From: Slackia sp.
Lineage (GTDB): Bacteria > Actinomycetota > Coriobacteriia > Anaerosomatales > Anaerosomataceae
Direction of reading: 5' to 3'
Length of the DNA stretch: 64,000 nucleotides
Assembly (NCBI GenBank): GCA_020725885.1
Contig: DYEA01000008.1
Location: forward strand, 136,119 to 200,118
Shown here: piece after piece, positions 41,279 through 54,875 of the stretch
Layout: each line of letters begins with the position of its first letter
How positions within the stretch are numbered: position 1 is the stretch's first letter
Program-made: the position numbers and the translations under genes
Notes under the pieces: model-generated
The model's database searches: none
Told to the model about the DNA's origin: nothing
The model's input: only the letters and a program-made list of their open reading frames with translations

Positions 41279-42562
41279 GTGAAGATCTGCGTCGTGGGCT
41301 CCGGCATCTCGGGCATGGCGGCGGCCTGGCTGCTCTCTCAGCGGCACGAGGTCGACCTGGTCGAGCAGGAGCAGTCGCTCGGCGGCCACACGCGGACGGT
41401 CGACGTCCTGATCGGGAATCGACGGGTCCCGTGCGACGTTGGGTTCATGGTCTTCAACCACCGCACCTATCCCAACCTCGTCCGGCTGTTCGAGCACTTC
41501 GGCATCCCCGAGCAAGACGCCGACATGTCGTTCTCGGTGCACGACGCCGCGGCCGGCGTCACCTGGCGCGGCGACCTCCGGGGCGTGTTCGCCGACCCGA
41601 AGACATTCGTGCGGCCCGCTTACTGGCGCATGCTCGCGGACATCGTGCGGTTCTCGCGCTCAGGGGAGCGGCTTCTTCGGGACCCCGCGCTCGCGTCCAT
41701 GACGCTGGGCGAGCTCCTGGAGCGCGACGGGTACGGGCCCGGGTTCCGCGAGTGGTACCTCGTCCCGATGGCGGGCTCGATCTGGTCCATGCCGAGCGAG
41801 CGGGTGCTCCGGTTCCCGGCCGCTTCGATGATCCGGTTCTTCGACAACCACGGATTGATCCGCATCGCCGGCAAGCCGCAGTGGAAAAGCGTCCCCGGCG
41901 GGGCCCGCCGGTACGTGGAGCGGATGGCGCGCGAGGTGAGCGGTGCGGTGCGTATCGGAGACGGCGCGGCATCGATCGTGCGGGGCCCCGAAGGGGTCGA
42001 GGTCGCTCTTCGCTCTGGAGAGCGCCTCCGGTACGACGCCGTCGTCCTCGCGTGCCACGCCGATCAGGCGCTCGCCGTGCTGCACGACGCCGACGAGGAG
42101 GAGCGGGCGGTCCTGAGCGCGATCCCGTACGAGCCGAACGACGTCGTGCTCCACTCCGACACGGCCTTCCTGCCGCCTCGCCGCGCAGCGTGGGCCGCAT
42201 GGAACCACGCCTCGGCTGGAGCCGCCGAGCCTCGCGTCAGCGTGACCTACCGGCTCCGCGTCTTGCAGCGGCTGCCCGTCGAAGACGAGGTCCTCGTGAC
42301 GCTCAATCCGCTGCGCCCTGTGCCCGGCGACGCGGTCTTCGGACGGTTCTCGCTCGCCCACCCCCAGTTCGGGCCCGGTTCCGTGGAAGCGCAGCGCGCC
42401 CTCGAACGGATCCAGGGCAGACGGCGCACGTGGTTCGCGGGCGCCTGGACCCGCTACGGATTCCACGAAGACGGCCTGATCTCCGGCCTCCGCGTCGCGA
42501 AGGCGTTCGGGGTCGACCCGCCGTGGGGCCTCATCCTCGATCCGGAGGAAGCCGCGCGATGA
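41279..42562 (+). CDS. FAD-dependent amine-oxidase-like oxidoreductase of the CFA cluster
   Basis: 427 residues. N-terminal FAD-binding motif KICVVGSGISGMAAAWLL and the second-strand EQEQSLGGHTRTVDV, then PCDVGFMVFNHRTYPNL typical of the NAD/FAD-binding proteins found beside cyclopropane synthases; C-terminal WFAGAWTRYGFHEDGLISGL closes the FAD site. In Rhodobacter, a homologous neighbour set acts on methylated fatty acids (furan fatty acid pathway); that link is from context. GTG at 41279 follows GAGGAGG. It overlaps DUF1365 by ATGA. Confidence 0.85.
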   Translation: MKICVVGSGISGMAAAWLLSQRHEVDLVEQEQSLGGHTRTVDVLIGNRRVPCDVGFMVFNHRTYPNLVRLFEHFGIPEQDADMSFSVHDAAAGVTWRGDLRGVFADPKTFVRPAYWRMLADIVRFSRSGERLLRDPALASMTLGELLERDGYGPGFREWYLVPMAGSIWSMPSERVLRFPAASMIRFFDNHGLIRIAGKPQWKSVPGGARRYVERMAREVSGAVRIGDGAASIVRGPEGVEVALRSGERLRYDAVVLACHADQALAVLHDADEEERAVLSAIPYEPNDVVLHSDTAFLPPRRAAWAAWNHASAGAAEPRVSVTYRLRVLQRLPVEDEVLVTLNPLRPVPGDAVFGRFSLAHPQFGPGSVEAQRALERIQGRRRTWFAGAWTRYGFHEDGLISGLRVAKAFGVDPPWGLILDPEEAAR

Positions 42563-43329
42563 TCAGCCGCGTGTACGAAGGCCACGTCGCGCACGACCGG
42601 CTGCGCCCGCGCCGGAACCGCTTCCGGTACCGTGCGTACATGCTCTACCTCGACCTCGACGAGCTCGACGCGTTGCCCGAGCACGCGAGGCTGTTCAAGC
42701 GCGACCGGCTCGGCATGGTCTCGTTCTACGACGCCGACCACGGGCCACGCGACGGCTCGCCGCTCAAGCCGTGGATCGAGCGCCTGCTCGCGGGGGCTGG
42801 CGTCGACCTCGCCGGAGGCCCAGTCCGCGTGCTCGCGTTCCCGCGGGGGCTCTGGTTCCGCTTCTACCCGGTGGCGTTCTGGTACTGCTTCCACGCCGAC
42901 GGGAGCCTGCGCGCGATCATGGCAGAGGTCCACAACACCTTCGGCGGCCGTCACAACTACCTCATGCACCGCGGCGGCGCGCCGATCCGGTTCTCGGAGG
43001 ACCTGTTCGCTGCCAAGGTCTTCCACGTCTCGCCGTTCATCGGCATGGACGCTCGCTACCGATTCCGCTTCACGGAGCCCGGCGACGCGGTGTCCGTGAG
43101 CATCCACGAAGACGTCGAGGGCGAGCCGCTCTTGATCGCGGGCTTCGCCGGGCGCGCTCGGCCGCTTTCCGACGAGACGCTCCGCGAGCTCGCCCGGCGG
43201 TATGGTCCGCTGCCGCTTAGGATCTGGCTGCTCATCCACGCGCAGGCGCTGCGCCTGTTCGCGAAGCGCATCCGCTTCCACCACGACCCCGGTCCGCCGA
43301 AGGAGGAGACGAGCTTTGTCGCGCAGTGA
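42559..43329 (+). CDS. DUF1365 family protein of the CFA cluster
   Basis: 256 residues. Family features: YEGHVAHDRLRPRRNRFRYR at the N-terminus, FRYRAYMLYLDLDEL, FYPVAFWYCFHADGSL, ImAEVHNTFGGRHNYL and KVFHVSPFIGMDARYRFRF. The family lies almost always between an FAD oxidoreductase and a cyclopropane-fatty-acid synthase; biochemical role is unknown but lipid-linked. ATG overlaps the upstream stop (42559-42562). Confidence 0.9.
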   Translation: MISRVYEGHVAHDRLRPRRNRFRYRAYMLYLDLDELDALPEHARLFKRDRLGMVSFYDADHGPRDGSPLKPWIERLLAGAGVDLAGGPVRVLAFPRGLWFRFYPVAFWYCFHADGSLRAIMAEVHNTFGGRHNYLMHRGGAPIRFSEDLFAAKVFHVSPFIGMDARYRFRFTEPGDAVSVSIHEDVEGEPLLIAGFAGRARPLSDETLRELARRYGPLPLRIWLLIHAQALRLFAKRIRFHHDPGPPKEETSFVAQ

Positions 43330-44533
43330 GACCCGGATGCCCGACCTTGCCGCACCCGTTTCGCGTCCGGCCGAGACGGCTCTCGACCTCGTGCTCCGGC
43401 GCGTCCGTTCCGGGAGCGTCACCGTCCATTGGCCGGACGGCCGCGTGAGGGCCTACGCCGGACCGCTCGACGGCCCCGCGGCCGAGATCCGCGTCCACGA
43501 CGGCCGGGCGGTCTTCCGAGCGCTGCTGGGAGGGTCGATCGGTCTCGCAGACGCCTACGTGGAAGGCCAGTGGGATACCCCCGACCTCCTGTCGGTGCTG
43601 CGCTTCGCGACGGCGAACCTCGACACGCACGAGTCCCGCATCGCCGGATCTGCCCCGGCCGTGTGGTGGCACCGGCTCCTGCACGCCCTCAGGGCGAACA
43701 CCCGCGCCGGCGCGAAGAAGAACATCCTGGCGCACTACGACCTCGGCAACGAGTTCTACGCGGCGTGGCTCGACCCTGACATGACGTACTCGTGCGCCCT
43801 GTTCGATGGCTCGCAGACCGACCTCTCCCAGGCCCAGCGAGCGAAGTGGGACCGGCTGCTCGACCTGCTCGACCTGCGTCCAGGACAGCGCCTGCTCGAG
43901 ATCGGCTGCGGGTGGGGCGGGTTCGCGATCCACGCCGCGAAGACCCGCGGCGTCCACGTCACGGCGATAACGATATCCGACGCGCAGCACCAGTGGGCGG
44001 CCAGGCGCGTGCGTGAAGAGGGTCTGGATGGCATGGTCGACGTCAGGCTCGAGGACTACCGCGACGTCCGGGGGACGTTCGACGGCGTCGCCTCGATCGA
44101 GATGTTCGAAGCGGTCGGCGAGCGGTACTGGCGCCGGTTCTTCGAGTGCGTGCACGACCGGCTCGCGGACGGCGGCCGGGCGGCGCTGCAGGTCATCACC
44201 ATCGCGGACCGCCTGTTCGAGCGCTACCGTGCCAAGCCGGACTTCATCCAGCGCCGGATCTTCCCGGGCGGCATGCTGCCGAGCCCGTCGCGCTTCATCC
44301 GGGACGCGTCGCAGGCCGGGCTCCACGCCGAACAGCCGTTCTTCTTCGGCCGAGACTACGCCATGACGCTCGCTGCCTGGCGCGACCGCTTCGACGCAGC
44401 CGTCCAGCAGGTCCGCCGGCTGGGCTTCGACGAGCGCTTCGAGCGCCTGTGGCGCTTCTACCTCTCGTATTGCGAGGCCGGGTTCTTGAGCGGCCGCATC
44501 GACGTCATGCAAGTCGCCCTCGATCGCCGGTGA
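43316..44533 (+). CDS. cfa: Cyclopropane-fatty-acyl-phospholipid synthase family methyltransferase
   Basis: 405 residues. SAM-dependent methylene or methyl transfer to unsaturated acyl chains of membrane phospholipids. Motifs: HYDLGNEFYAAWLDPDMTYS (substrate/bicarbonate region), LLEIGCGWGGFAIHAA (SAM motif I), SIEMFEAVGERYW, FIQRRIFPGGMLPS and the C-terminal FYLSYCEAGF. The TTG at 43316 is chosen because GGAGGAG lies at good spacing and it overlaps DUF1365; ATG 43337 is the alternative and has a weaker site. Third gene of the lipid-modification operon. Confidence 0.9.
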   Translation: MSRSETRMPDLAAPVSRPAETALDLVLRRVRSGSVTVHWPDGRVRAYAGPLDGPAAEIRVHDGRAVFRALLGGSIGLADAYVEGQWDTPDLLSVLRFATANLDTHESRIAGSAPAVWWHRLLHALRANTRAGAKKNILAHYDLGNEFYAAWLDPDMTYSCALFDGSQTDLSQAQRAKWDRLLDLLDLRPGQRLLEIGCGWGGFAIHAAKTRGVHVTAITISDAQHQWAARRVREEGLDGMVDVRLEDYRDVRGTFDGVASIEMFEAVGERYWRRFFECVHDRLADGGRAALQVITIADRLFERYRAKPDFIQRRIFPGGMLPSPSRFIRDASQAGLHAEQPFFFGRDYAMTLAAWRDRFDAAVQQVRRLGFDERFERLWRFYLSYCEAGFLSGRIDVMQVALDRR

Positions 44534-44559
44534 GACGTCGGGCCTTGTGAGGGTATGAA

Positions 44560-45225
44560 ATGCGTATGGGCGAGCACGTCACAGGACGGCTGCTTGCAGA
44601 ACGTGTCCGTTCGTCGGTCAGCGCTCTGTGGCTGCTGTGCGTGGCGCTCGCGCTCGGCGGAGCGCTCGCCGCCTGTTCAGCGCCCCCCGCCGCCCAGCAG
44701 CCCGAGCGGCCTGAGCAGACCCCGGACTCGACGGAGCCTCAAGGAGGTGTCGGGCCGATGCTTCTCACATCCAGCGCGTTCCAGGACGGCGGCCGCATCC
44801 CGGTCGAGCACTGCATGGCGGGCGTCCCTGGCGGAGGGAACGTCTCGCTGCCTCTGGCTTGGTCTCAAGCGCCAGCCGGGACGGCCTCGTTCGCGGTGTT
44901 CGTCGTGGACCGCCACCCCATCGCGCAGAACTGGGTGCACTGGGCGGTGGTCGACCTGCCCCCGTCCGTCACCGGCCTGCCGGCTGGCGCTTCCGGTTCG
45001 CTCGACCCGCCTGCCCGAGAGCTCGTGAACACCTTCGGCGAACGCGGCTACGGCGGGCCGATGCCGCCGCCTGGCAGCGGCGAGCATCCCTACGAGGTGG
45101 CCGTGTACGCCCTGGATGTGGGTCGCCTCGAGATCCCAGACGCTCCGACGGCGGCCGACATCGAGCGAGCCGTCGCCGGCCACGTGCTCGCGAGAGCGGT
45201 CCTGACGGGCGCGTTCTCGCGCTGA
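44560..45225 (+). CDS. YbhB/YbcL-type (PEBP/RKIP-like) lipoprotein
   Basis: 221 residues with an N-terminal signal and lipobox (LALGGALAAC, Cys at about 39), a Pro/Gln/Glu-rich spacer, then a PEBP-like fold (about 65-221): LPLAWSQAPAGTASFAVFVVD, NWVHWAVVDLP and GYGGPMPPPGSGEHPYEVAVYALD. The conserved anion-pocket residues (D/H in VVDRHP and HW) are present. Probably an anchored extracytoplasmic ligand-binding protein; ligand unknown. ATG at 44560 after GAGGG. Confidence 0.85.
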   Translation: MRMGEHVTGRLLAERVRSSVSALWLLCVALALGGALAACSAPPAAQQPERPEQTPDSTEPQGGVGPMLLTSSAFQDGGRIPVEHCMAGVPGGGNVSLPLAWSQAPAGTASFAVFVVDRHPIAQNWVHWAVVDLPPSVTGLPAGASGSLDPPARELVNTFGERGYGGPMPPPGSGEHPYEVAVYALDVGRLEIPDAPTAADIERAVAGHVLARAVLTGAFSR

Positions 45226-45263
45226 GCCGGTAGCCTCTCGCACGCTGATCGAAAGGAGCGGGC

Positions 45264-46409
45264 ATGGACGTCTTGTCTTCCGAGACCCTCCGTGAGCTCG
45301 CCTCGTCGCAGGGCGGGACGCACGTGTCGATCTACCTTCCGACCAAACGGTTCGCCCCCGAGGCCGTAGCCGAGAACGGGACGCGCCTGAAGAACCTCTT
45401 GAAGGAGGCGCGCGAACAGCTCGTCCAGCGCGGGATGCGCGCCGGCGAGGCGGACGCTCTCCTCAAGCAAGCGTCGGCCCTCGTCGAGGACCGTCCGTTC
45501 TGGCTGGAGGCCCGAGACGGCCTAGCCGTGTTCGTGGACGGCGGCACGCGGACGTTCAGGCTGCCGGTGGCCTTCGAGGAGTCCGTGTTTGTGGGCGACC
45601 GCTTCCGCATCCGGCCGCTGCTGACGGCGCCGCGCGCGGACGAGCGCTTCTACGTGCTGTCGCTCTCGCTCAAGCGGCCGCGGGTCTTGGTCGGCTCCCC
45701 TGCGGGACTCCGCGAGCTCGCCGTCGAGGAGATGCCGGAGGGCCTCGCTGACGCTCTGAAGTGGGACGACTTCGAGAAGCGCTCGCTGCAGTTCCACACG
45801 CGTACGGCCCAAGCCCCAGGCGGACGCAGGCCGGCGGTCTTCCACGGGTCGGGCGAGCCGGACCCGAAAGAGGAGATCGCGCGGTACTTCCGGGGGATCG
45901 ATCGGGTCCTTTCGGAGCAGCTCGATGCCGGGACGCCGGTCGTCCTGGCCGCCGTAGACTACCTCGTCCCGCTCTACCGCGCCGTGAGCTCGCTGCCGTC
46001 GCTCGCAGCCGAAGCCGTGACCGGCAGCCCGGACGGCATGTCCGACCAGGAGCTGCACGCCAGGGCGTGGGACATCGCACGGCCGGCGCTCGAACGCGAG
46101 CGAGCCGCCGCGCTGCAGCGAGCGGTCGAGATGTGGTCGTCGCCGCGCGTCGTGACCGATCCTGCCGCTCTCGTCTCGGCCGCGGCCGACCGGCGCGTCG
46201 AGACGCTCTTCGTCGCCGTCGATGCTGAGCTGTGGGGCGTGTGGCGCGACGGGCGCGGCACCGAAACGCATCCGGTGCGGCTCCCCGGAGACGAGGACTT
46301 GCTCGACCTCGCGGCTGCCTTTACGCTGAGAGCCGGAGGCGCCGTGCACGCCGTCGAGCACGAGCACATGCCGCAGCGAGAGGCTGCTGTCGCGCTCCTC
46401 CGATACTGA
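45264..46409 (+). CDS. Bacterial archaeo-eukaryotic release-factor-like (baeRF) protein
   Basis: 381 residues. Begins LSSETLRELASSQGGTHVSIYLPTKRFAPE and continues RFYVLSLSLKRPRVLVGSP, PVVLAAVDYLVPLYRAV and a C-terminal VETLFVAVDAELWGVW domain. This matches the baeRF group, thought to relate to eRF1/Pelota-like ribosome rescue; function in bacteria is unproven. Cytoplasmic. ATG at 45264 follows AAAGGAGCGGGC. Precedes a membrane-anchored hypothetical by 12 bp. Confidence 0.78.
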   Translation: MDVLSSETLRELASSQGGTHVSIYLPTKRFAPEAVAENGTRLKNLLKEAREQLVQRGMRAGEADALLKQASALVEDRPFWLEARDGLAVFVDGGTRTFRLPVAFEESVFVGDRFRIRPLLTAPRADERFYVLSLSLKRPRVLVGSPAGLRELAVEEMPEGLADALKWDDFEKRSLQFHTRTAQAPGGRRPAVFHGSGEPDPKEEIARYFRGIDRVLSEQLDAGTPVVLAAVDYLVPLYRAVSSLPSLAAEAVTGSPDGMSDQELHARAWDIARPALERERAAALQRAVEMWSSPRVVTDPAALVSAAADRRVETLFVAVDAELWGVWRDGRGTETHPVRLPGDEDLLDLAAAFTLRAGGAVHAVEHEHMPQREAAVALLRY

Positions 46410-46421
46410 CGAGGAGGTTCT

Positions 46422-46931
46422 GTGACTCCACGGAGGCTGTTCGACCTGGTGCTCTCGATCGCCGTCGGCGCCGCGATCGTCGTCGGCCTGCTGTTCGGCG
46501 TCCGTGCGCTCGCCGGCCGTACCGGCATGGGGCTTCCGGCGGTGGATGCCGTGTTCGTCCCGCAAGACTGGTTCTCGCCCACCAACGTCCGGCTGATCGA
46601 CGACACCACCGTCGAGCTCGAAGGCGTGGTGGCGGTTCCCGGAGAGCCGCAAGGCGCTCAGGAGCTGGTCGTCAGCGGTGCGACGCTCCTGCTGTGGGAA
46701 GGCGCCACCGAGTCGTACCCCTTGGCGTCTGACGGAGAAGTGCGGGTCCGCCACACCTTCAGCGGCGGCGGCGGGCTGAGCCGGCCGGTCGGATGGAGGG
46801 TCGTGCGCGTCGAGCACCGGGCCGGCGGCGTCCCTACCGGAGCCGCCTACGTGCTGGTCGATCTCACGAAACTCGTGTGGCTGAAACGCACCGGGCCGGT
46901 GGAGTGGCGGACGCTGCCCATCGAGCAGTGA
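46422..46931 (+). CDS. Membrane-anchored hypothetical protein
   Basis: 169 residues: one N-terminal membrane segment (LVLSIAVGAAIVVGLLFGVR, residues 9-28) then a beta-rich outside domain (about 45-169) with VRLIDDTTVELEGVVAVPGE and GWRVVRVEH. No family recognised. GTG start at 46422 follows GAGGAGG. Probably in one transcript with the baeRF gene. Converges with tRNA-Ile 7 bp downstream. Confidence 0.7.
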   Translation: MTPRRLFDLVLSIAVGAAIVVGLLFGVRALAGRTGMGLPAVDAVFVPQDWFSPTNVRLIDDTTVELEGVVAVPGEPQGAQELVVSGATLLLWEGATESYPLASDGEVRVRHTFSGGGGLSRPVGWRVVRVEHRAGGVPTGAAYVLVDLTKLVWLKRTGPVEWRTLPIEQ

Positions 46932-46938
46932 AGCTGGA

Positions 46939-47015
46939 TGGTGGGCCCGAGTGGATTCGAACCACTGACCTCACGGTTATCAGCCGTGCGCTCTAACCGA
47001 CTGAGCTACGGGCCC
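46939..47015 (-). tRNA. tRNA-Ile (anticodon GAT)
   Basis: 77 nt including an encoded CCA. Acceptor GGGCCCG pairs perfectly with CGGGCCC. Anticodon loop CTGATAA gives GAT, reading AUC/AUU. D-arm and T-arm (GGTTCGAATCC) are canonical. Confidence 0.97.
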
Positions 47016-47105
47016 CTGGGCAGCCCCGATACCATAGCCCAGCCCCCCGAGAGCGTCAAGATGGGCCGAGCCGCCGCGGCAGGCGTCCAGCACGCTCCCG
47101 TTCGT

Positions 47106-47507
47106 TCAGCCGGCCGCCGGCGTCACCGTGATGCACAGCCTGCGCTGCCGAGGGCCGTCGAACTCGCAGAAGAACACCGCTTGCCACGTCCCGAGCGCGA
47201 GCCTGCCGTCGTGCACGGGGATCGCCACGCTTGGGCCCACCAGCGTCGCTTTGACGTGCGCGTCGCTGTTGCCCTCGCGGTGCTCCCACGGCCCGCTCGC
47301 CGCCACGAGCCGCCGAAGCGCAGCCAGCAGATCGCGCCCCACCGAGGGGTCTGCGCCCTCGTTCACCGTCACGGCGGCCGTCGTGTGAGGGACCCAGACG
47401 AATGCGACGCCCTCGCGCACGCCGGCTCTCACCGCGGCCGCCTCGACGTGCTGGGTGACGTCGACGAGCTCCTCCCGCCGAGCGGTCCGGATGACCACGT
47501 CGTCCAT
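47106..47507 (-). CDS. YjbQ / UPF0047 family protein
   Basis: 133 residues, the usual size. Family motifs: DVTQHVEAAAVRAGVREGVA, FVWVPHTTAAVTVNEGADPSV, NSDAHVKATLVGPSVAIPV and GRLALGTWQAVFFCEFDGPR. Family members are compact trimers with weak thiamine-phosphate-synthase activity; the true role is unsettled. ATG at 47505-47507 after GAGAGGGA. Divergent to the bifunctional nuclease gene. Confidence 0.92.
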   Translation of the reverse strand: MDDVVIRTARREELVDVTQHVEAAAVRAGVREGVAFVWVPHTTAAVTVNEGADPSVGRDLLAALRRLVAASGPWEHREGNSDAHVKATLVGPSVAIPVHDGRLALGTWQAVFFCEFDGPRQRRLCITVTPAAG

Positions 47508-47579
47508 AGCAGTCCCTCTCTCGTCTCCGCTTAGAGCGCCTGCAATCGTGGTACCGTAACGGTGAGGTGTTGCGCAACC

Positions 47580-48077
47580 ATGATCGAGGTACGCATAGCG
47601 AGCCTGAACGCCGACGCCGCGACGGGACAGCCGATCGTGCTCCTCAAGCCGCTCGAGGACGAGCTGCTCGGGTACGACGGGCGGATGCTGCCGATCTGGA
47701 TCGGGCACCCGGAGGCCACCGCGATCCTGCTCGCGCTCGAAGGCGAGGAGTTCCCTCGCCCGCTCACGCACGATCTGCTCAAGAGCGCCATCGACGCGCT
47801 CGGGGCGACGGTGCTGCGCGTCGCGGTCACCCGCCTGGAAGAGGGCACGTACTACGCGGAGATCGTCCTTGACGCCGACGCTCGCGAGGTCGTGCTGGAC
47901 GCCCGGCCGTCCGACAGCATCGCGCTCGCGGTGCGATGCGGGTGTCCGATCTACGTCGCTGACGAGGTATTCGACGAGGCGGCCGTCCGCATCGAGACCG
48001 AGGAGGACGTCGAGGAGGAGCTCCGGCGCTTCCGGGAGTTCCTCGACCACGTCGACCCGAGTGATTTCACCTCGTAG
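47580..48077 (+). CDS. Bifunctional nuclease (BFN/DUF151) family protein
   Basis: 165 residues. Family core: RMLPIWIGHPEATAILLALE, THDLLKSAIDALGATVLRV, YYAEIVLDADAREVVLDARP and SDSIALAVRCGCPIYVADEV, then an acidic C-terminal tail. Plant and mycobacterial homologues bind or cut nucleic acid; activity here is untested. The ATG at 47580 is preferred over an upstream in-frame GTG (47562) with no ribosome site. Confidence 0.88.
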   Translation: MIEVRIASLNADAATGQPIVLLKPLEDELLGYDGRMLPIWIGHPEATAILLALEGEEFPRPLTHDLLKSAIDALGATVLRVAVTRLEEGTYYAEIVLDADAREVVLDARPSDSIALAVRCGCPIYVADEVFDEAAVRIETEEDVEEELRRFREFLDHVDPSDFTS

Positions 48078-48080
48078 GCG

Positions 48081-50040
<1,960 letters not shown>

Positions 50041-50044
<4 letters not shown>

Positions 50045-51561
50045 TTCACCTTGACGGGCGCGCCGTCTTTGAGCGACGACAGCCCCGTGACGATGACCTC
50101 GTCGCCTGCCTTCAGCCCTCGCACGATCTCGGCGCGGGTCTCGGTCAAGCGGCCCGTCTCCACGTCGACCCGCACGGCTCGCCCATTCCGCACGACGTAC
50201 ACGTACGACGCGCCCGCGTCGTCGAGCACTGCTTCGACCGGGACGCTCAGCACGTCCGCGAGGGATTCGACGACGATCTCGGCGGTGCCGTTCATGCCGA
50301 GGAGCACCGTGCCCTTCGCGCCCACCAGACGCAGCACGACGGGGAACGCCGTGCCGCCGGTCGGGGTCACCACCGACGCGGCGCCAATCCGCTCGACGGT
50401 CGTCGAGAACGACCGCCCCGGCAGCGAGTCGAGCGAGACCGTCGCCTTCATGCCGGGCTTGACGTTCGCGACGTCGGCCTCGTCCACTTGCGCCTCGAAC
50501 GCGAGGTCGTCGAACGCGACCACGGTGAACGGCGCGGAGGCCGGCGACACTGCTCCACCGACGACGGGCTTCCCGGCGGCCGTCGCGGCCCCGGCGCCGC
50601 CGAATGCGCTCGCGGACAATCCCCCGGTGGCGCTGTTGAACACGACCCGCCCGTCTATCGGCGCGCGGAGCGTGGCCCGCTCGAGCACGTCGACGGCGTA
50701 CTCGAGCGCCTGCCGAGCCGCCTCGACGCCCGAGGACGCGGACGCTCTGGCCTTTCGCGTGTCCGCGCGTGCGAGCTTCTGCTGCTGCGCCAATGCGGCC
50801 TGATACGCCGCCCAGGCCTGGTCTCGCGCCGCCTTGGCGCTTGCGAGCGCCACCGGGCTGGCGCCGGCGGACGACACGGCCGTGAGGTTCGCCTCGGCTG
50901 CCGCGACGGCGTCGGCAGCCTGCTCTTTCGCGTCTTCCAGCGCAGCCAGCGCTTCGACGATGGCCGGGTCTTTCGGCTCAGGCGCTGGATCGTAGACGCC
51001 CGTCTTGAACGCGTCGTACGCGGCCTCCGCCGCGGCATACGCCGCCTCCGCGAGGGCAAGCGCGGCCTGCGCCTGCTGGATCGCGGCGGGGTCGGACACG
51101 CCGCCCGAGCTCAGCAGTTCGTACTGCTTCGCCGCCGCCTGATACGCCGACCACGCCGCGCTGACGGCTGCGGACGCGGCCCGCTCATCAGCCGATGACG
51201 GGGTCTGCTGGCCGATGGCGTCAGCCTGGGCAAGCGCCGCGTCGTACGCCGCCTGGGCCTGCGCGACCTGCAGCTCGAGCGGCCGAACGTCCATGACTGC
51301 GATGACGTCTCCTGCTTTGACGTCTTGGCCCTCCGTCACCTCGATCGATGCAAGGGTGCCGGCGGCCGGCGGGAACACGTCGGCCTTGCTTCCTGGTCCG
51401 ACCGATCCGGCGGCGCTCACGGTCACTTCGAGCGGTCCTCGCGAGGCCTTCTCGACCACCACCTCGGTGGCCCCCGCGTCGCGCCCAAACACCGCCCACG
51501 CGACGCCTGCGCCTACCACAGCCACGGCCACAGCCGCAGCGATCACGCGCTTCTTCGACAT
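50041..51561 (-). CDS. MacA/HlyD-type efflux adaptor protein
   Basis: 506 residues: N-terminal membrane anchor (AAAVAVAVVGAGVAWAVFG), then lipoyl and barrel-sandwich halves flanking an unusually long Ala/Gln-rich alpha-hairpin (about 95-300), a beta-barrel (about 340-430; FDDLAFEAQVDEADVANVKP) and a membrane-proximal end (ETRAEIVRGLKAGDEVIVTG). First gene of the MacAB-like operon. No TolC-like gene nearby, in line with a cell lacking an outer membrane or using another exit. ATG at 51559-51561 after GGAGGCGAAG. Confidence 0.88.
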
Positions 51562-51598
51562 CTTCGCCTCCGTCGTCGCGACTCCGCTCTGCCAGTTA

Positions 51599-52292
51599 CT
51601 ACCCGCCGCGCGCCGTCGAGCCGCGCGCCGTCGCCAGGCCGAGCGCAGCGGGGACGTCCGCGAGGGACTCGACGACGACGTCCGGTCCGGCCTCGATCAG
51701 GCGCTCCCGGGATGCGACGCCCCACGTCGCCGCGACCGCGAGCGCCCCTGCGGCCTTCGCCGACGCGACGTCGGCCGGGCTGTCGCCCACGTACGCCGCG
51801 TGCTCCGGCGGCACGCCGATCGCGCCCAAAGCGTGCAGCAACGGCGTCGGGTCGGGCTTGTGGGCGGCGACGTCGTCCGCCGTCACGACGACGTCGAAGG
51901 CGTCGCTCATCTCGAGCAACGCGATGCCCCGCTCGGCGATGGCTCTGCTCTTCGAGGTCACGAGCCCGAGCCGTGCTCCCGCTTCCTTGACGGCCATCAG
52001 CACGTCGTGCGCGCCCGGGAACGCGCGCACCATCTCGTCGTGCGTCGCGTGGTTGTACGCGCGGTACTCCTGCAACAGACGCTCGGCCAGCGCCTCGTCC
52101 TCGACGAGGATGCGCATCTGCGCCGCGAGCGGCATCCCGACGTTGCGCAGCAGCACCTCGTCGGGAAGCTCGCGGCCGAGCACCGCCCGCGAGGCGTGCC
52201 GGAACGAGGCGCGGATGTGCGGGATGCTGTCCGCGAGCGTGCCGTCGAAATCGAACAGGACCGCTTCGAGCCGCGGCGCCGGCCGCGCTGCG

Positions 52293-52306
<14 letters not shown>
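51599..52306 (-). CDS. HAD-superfamily phosphatase (phosphoglycolate-phosphatase-like)
   Basis: 235 residues. Motif [13 protein letters not shown] (nucleophile Asp), motif [11 protein letters not shown], Lys in [11 protein letters not shown], and motif [18 protein letters not shown], all in place. Cap domain of the Gph/PgmB type at about 25-95. Dephosphorylates small sugars or phosphoglycolate; substrate not fixed. The start ATG at 52304-52306 overlaps the end of gyrA by 14 bp. Confidence 0.9.
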
Positions 52307-54854
<2,548 letters not shown>

Positions 54855-54875
54855 GCTTCCGCTCCTCACCGTCTC

